NCBI RefSeq assembly: GCF_014192105.1
Contig: NZ_JACHXK010000005.1
Coordinates: 250,804 to 314,803 of the forward strand
From: Paenibacillus phyllosphaerae
GTDB lineage: Bacteria; Bacillota; Bacilli; Paenibacillales; Paenibacillaceae
Length of the DNA stretch: 64,000 nucleotides
Direction: 5' to 3'
Part shown: in pieces, positions 61,250 to 64,000 of the stretch
Numbering within the stretch: position 1 is the first letter of the stretch
Layout: every line of letters starts with the position of its first letter
Program-made: the position numbers and the translations under genes
The notes under the pieces: generated by a model
Seen by the model: the letters and a program-made list of their open reading frames with translations, nothing else
Database searches by the model: none
What the model was told of the DNA's origin: nothing

Positions 61250-61489
61250 TCACGCCGGCTCGGAAGCCGAGGCCGTCTCCTGCAGCGCCGCGAACAGCAG
61301 CGTCACGACATACTTCCGCGCATCGGCGGTCAGCAGCTGCAGCTCCGATACCTCCGCCGGAGTACCCGCCCGCTTGAACAGCACGGCGGCCCCGTCGAGA
61401 TCCTCGCGAATGGCCGTTATCCGATACCCGCTCGCCAGCAGCTCGTCGATCGATTCCTTCTCGCGCATGTACTCGTCAAAAGCAGCCAT
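61250..61489 (-). CDS. 79-residue protein coupled to hydantoinase, unknown function
   Basis: The product reads MAAFDEYMREKESIDELLAS, YRITAIREDLDGAAVLFKRA and continues with a Leu/Ala-rich helix to the end. It starts inside the stop of the hydantoinase gene (TAATG, one-base overlap), which implies translational coupling and a role linked to pyrimidine catabolism. No signal peptide, membrane segment or metal-binding motif is visible, and I do not recognise a family. Confidence 0.7.
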   Translation of the reverse strand: MAAFDEYMREKESIDELLASGYRITAIREDLDGAAVLFKRAGTPAEVSELQLLTADARKYVVTLLFAALQETASASEPA

Positions 61490-62925
61490 TACGATACACC
61501 TCCGAGCGTTGGCGATTCCTTCACCGGCAGCTTCAGCGGCTGCTCGAACCGTTTGCGGTGCAGGTACTGGCCGTGGCCCGGCGTGCCGACGAACGCTTTG
61601 TCGCGGACGATGAATTCGCCGCGCACGAGCACCGATACCGGCTCGCCTTTGACCGCCATGCCCTCGAAGGCGTTGTAATCCACCTTCATATGATGCGTCT
61701 CCGCCGACAACGTGCGCTCCACCGTCGGATCGAAGATGACGATGTCCGCGTCGCTGCCGATCGCGATCGTCCCTTTCTTCGGGAACAGGCCGAACAGCTT
61801 GGCGCTGGAAGTCGAGATGACATCGACGAACTTATTGATCGAGATCCGCCCCTTCTCCACGCCTTCCGAGTACAGAATGGAGAACCGGTCCTCGATCGTC
61901 GGCCCGCCGTTCGGGATCTTCGAGAAGTCGCCCAAGCCGAGATCCTTCTGCCCCTTGAAGTCGAACGAGCATTGGTCGGACCCGACCGTCTGCAAGGAGC
62001 CGTTCCAGAGCGCGTTCCACAGCACCTCCTGGTGCCATTTCTCTCGGAGCGGCGGCGACCAGACATATTTCGCTCCCTCGAAGTCAGGCTTCTCCAGATA
62101 TGACACGTCGAGCGTCAAATATTGCGGGCACGTCTCGCCGTACACCCTTAAGCCTTTGCGACGCGCCTCGGCGATCTTCTCCACCGCTTCCGTACAGGTA
62201 ACGTGCACGACATACAGCTGGGAATCGGCAAGCTCCGTCAAGTTGGCCGCCCGCCCCGTAGCCTCGCCTTCCAGCACGGAAGGCCGCGTCAGCGCGTGGT
62301 AGATCGGATCGGTATTGCCCTCTTCGAGCGCCTTGTCGATCAGATAGGCGATGACATCGCCGTTCTCGGCATGCACCATGACGAGCGCGCCCTGCTCCTT
62401 GGCCATCTGCAGCGTCCGGAACAGCGTGCCGTCATCCGCTTGGAAGACGTTCTTGTACGCCATGAACACCTTTAATGAAGTAATGCCTTCTTCTTCGATA
62501 ATCTTCGGCAGCTCGAACAGCACGTCGTCGTTCACGTCGCCGACCATCAGATGGAAGCCATAGTCGATGACAGACTTCCCTTTGGCCTTGGCATGCCATG
62601 CGGCTACCGCATTGCTGAGCGGTTCGGACTTATTCGTCAGGCAGAAATCGATCACCGTCGTCGTGCCGCCGAACGCTGCCGCGATCGTGCCGCTCTCGAA
62701 GTCGTCCTTCGTCACCGTGCCGCCGAAGGGCATATCCAGATGGGTGTGCGGATCGATCCCGCCGGGGAACACGAAGTGGCCGGAGGCATCGATAATCTCG
62801 GCCCCCTGCGCGACCAGATCGACGCCGATCATGACAATGACGCCATCGTCGATCAGAATATCCCCGAAGAACGTATCGGCAGCCGTCACGATCGTTCCGT
62901 TCTTAATGAGCTTCTTCATGCTCAT
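61489..62925 (-). CDS. hydA: Dihydropyrimidinase / D-hydantoinase
   Basis: The product has 478 residues, normal for the family. The amidohydrolase HxH motif lies in PGGIDPHTHLDMP (His60, His62); the carbamylated-lysine region is SLKVFMAYK, further metal ligands fall in MVHAENGD and VVHVTCTEA, and the product-site motif is GSDQCSFDFKGQ. It opens the dihydropyrimidine ring made by the reductase encoded upstream. The ATG at 62925 overlaps the previous stop by 4 bp (ATGA) with GGAGGTG just before it; the ATG at 62919 is also possible. N-terminally longer readings overlap the reductase and are not real. Confidence 0.93.
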   Translation of the reverse strand: MSMKKLIKNGTIVTAADTFFGDILIDDGVIVMIGVDLVAQGAEIIDASGHFVFPGGIDPHTHLDMPFGGTVTKDDFESGTIAAAFGGTTTVIDFCLTNKSEPLSNAVAAWHAKAKGKSVIDYGFHLMVGDVNDDVLFELPKIIEEEGITSLKVFMAYKNVFQADDGTLFRTLQMAKEQGALVMVHAENGDVIAYLIDKALEEGNTDPIYHALTRPSVLEGEATGRAANLTELADSQLYVVHVTCTEAVEKIAEARRKGLRVYGETCPQYLTLDVSYLEKPDFEGAKYVWSPPLREKWHQEVLWNALWNGSLQTVGSDQCSFDFKGQKDLGLGDFSKIPNGGPTIEDRFSILYSEGVEKGRISINKFVDVISTSSAKLFGLFPKKGTIAIGSDADIVIFDPTVERTLSAETHHMKVDYNAFEGMAVKGEPVSVLVRGEFIVRDKAFVGTPGHGQYLHRKRFEQPLKLPVKESPTLGGVS

Positions 62926-64000
62926 ACCACCTCCATCTCGGTTTGCCCGGCATTCAGCCTCGCCAGCGTCCGCTGACGGTCGTTCCAGCTCATCGGATTC
63001 AAATCGCTTGCGATCTCGACCATCTCGATCGCCCCATCGACCGGACAGACGATTGAGCATAAGTTACAGCCGACGCAGTCCTCTTCGCGCACTTCGAGAT
63101 AATTGCCGCTTGCCCCGGTCAGCATATCGATGCATTGATGCGACGTATCTTCGCATGCGATATGGCACTTATTGCAGTTAATGCACGTGTCGGTATTGAT
63201 CCGCGCCACCACTTTATAGTTGAGATCGAGGTCGCCCCAGTTGGAGTAGCGCTGCACGGATTTGCCCACCAGCTCCATAACCGACTCGATGCCTTTCTCG
63301 TCCAAATAGTTATTGAGACCGTCGATCATCTCTTCGACGATCCGGAAGCCGTGGTGCATGGCAGCCGTGCAGATCTGCACGCCGCTGGCGCCCATGAGCA
63401 TAAACTCGACGGCGTCCTGCCAAGTGGAGATGCCGCCGATTCCCGAGATCGGCACGCCGATCTCCGGATGGCGCGCGCATTCCGCGACCATGTTGAGCGC
63501 GATCGGTTTCACAGCCGGTCCGCAGTAGCCGCCGTGCGCACCTTTGCCGCCGACGTGCGGAATCGTGTTCCACGAATGGATATCGACGCCCGCCAGCGAG
63601 TTGATCGTATTGATCATGCTGATCGCGTCCGCGCCGCCCATTACCGCATGCCGTGCGGTCACGGTAATGTCCGTAATGTTCGGCGTCAGCTTCACGATGA
63701 CCGGCGTCTTCGCCGCTTCCTTCGCCCACATCGTCTGCTTCTCGACGAGATCCGGCTGTTGGCCCGAAGCCGCGCCCATGCCGCGCTCGGCCATCCCGTG
63801 CGGACAGCCGAAGTTCAACTCCAACCCGTCGACGCCGACATCCTCGACGCGCTTGACGATCTCATGCCACTTCTCCCGCTTCGGCTCGACCATGAGCGAG
63901 GCGACGACCGCATGATTCGGGAACCGCTTCTTCGTCTCATAGATCTCCTTCAGGTTCACCTCGAGCGGACGGTCCGTAATGAGTTCGATATTGTTGAATC
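62922..64000 (-). CDS. preA: NAD(P)-dependent dihydropyrimidine dehydrogenase, PreA subunit (5' end outside window)
   Basis: The frame is open to the right edge, so the N-terminus is missing; about 359 of roughly 425 residues are here. The edge reads FNNIELITDRPLEVNLKEI, within the flavin-binding barrel. Barrel motifs follow (LELNFGCPHGM, VIVKLTPNITDI, GGISTWQDAVEFMLMGAS). Two 4Fe-4S motifs close the protein: CINCNKCHIAC and CVGCNLCSIVCP. PreA with PreT reduces uracil and thymine in the first step of reductive pyrimidine degradation. The gene overlaps hydA by 4 bp, and PreT is probably encoded beyond the edge. Confidence 0.93.
   Translation of the reverse strand, partial: FNNIELITDRPLEVNLKEIYETKKRFPNHAVVASLMVEPKREKWHEIVKRVEDVGVDGLELNFGCPHGMAERGMGAASGQQPDLVEKQTMWAKEAAKTPVIVKLTPNITDITVTARHAVMGGADAISMINTINSLAGVDIHSWNTIPHVGGKGAHGGYCGPAVKPIALNMVAECARHPEIGVPISGIGGISTWQDAVEFMLMGASGVQICTAAMHHGFRIVEEMIDGLNNYLDEKGIESVMELVGKSVQRYSNWGDLDLNYKVVARINTDTCINCNKCHIACEDTSHQCIDMLTGASGNYLEVREEDCVGCNLCSIVCPVDGAIEMVEIASDLNPMSWNDRQRTLARLNAGQTEMEVV

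Overview
The window looks like a piece of chromosome from a Gram-positive, spore-forming bacterium of the Paenibacillaceae (Paenibacillus or Cohnella-like). The evidence is the moderately high GC content, strong AGGAGG-type ribosome binding sites with many TTG and GTG starts, a complete spore germinant receptor operon, an S-layer homology protein, lipoprotein-type ABC binding proteins, and two YesM/YesN-type two-component systems paired with sugar transporters. No rRNA, tRNA, insertion sequence, prophage or CRISPR array was recognised.

Layout. 0.1-5.7 kb: an EAL-domain protein, a Tet-type ribosomal protection GTPase and a two-gene polar amino acid ABC transporter. 5.8-6.2 kb: a 51-bp tandem repeat. 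6.2-11.9 kb: an Fe-S helicase with an N-terminal nuclease domain, an FAD oxidoreductase and a MATE exporter. 11.9-14.3 kb: an unrecognised operon of two exported repeat proteins. 14.4-21.5 kb: a sugar ABC importer diverging from its two-component system, with catabolite-control (cre) sites between them. 22.1-25.1 kb: a TrpXYZ-like ABC importer. 25.2-27.5 kb: a membrane protein and a MarR/MFS pair. 27.7-30.0 kb: an ABC-F gene preceded by a leader peptide and an attenuator. 30.0-33.4 kb: a LacI regulator, a BadF-type sugar kinase and a GH4 glycosidase. 33.6-33.9 kb: a hairpin-bearing 57-bp tandem repeat. 33.9-39.7 kb: a small lipoprotein and a five-gene germination operon with two B subunits. 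39.9-41.5 kb: a GH9 enzyme without a signal peptide. 42-47.3 kb: YceI, a large SLH/Ig-like surface protein and an SDR oxidoreductase. 47.5-52.4 kb: a glucan cluster (GH15, a GH57-GT4 fusion and DUF4912). 53.1-59.5 kb: a second sugar ABC importer with its own two-component system. 60-64 kb: DUF423 and a reductive pyrimidine catabolism operon that runs off the right edge.

Common themes are carbohydrate uptake under YesMN and LacI/CcpA-type control, and antibiotic tolerance (a ribosomal protection GTPase, an ABC-F protein, MATE and MFS exporters). Neither sugar importer carries its own ATPase, so both probably use a shared MsmX-type ATPase encoded elsewhere.

The most interesting signal is the 5' region of the ABC-F gene. 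It holds a 50-codon leader ORF with a strong ribosome binding site, a perfect 13-bp complementarity between that site and the end of the ORF, and a following intrinsic terminator. This is the organisation of a ribosome-sensing, antibiotic-inducible attenuator. Next come the GH57-GT4/GH15/DUF4912 glucan cluster, the unrecognised repeat-protein operon, and several intergenic repeat families. Everything was read by eye: protein names rest on family motifs, and no database search was run.
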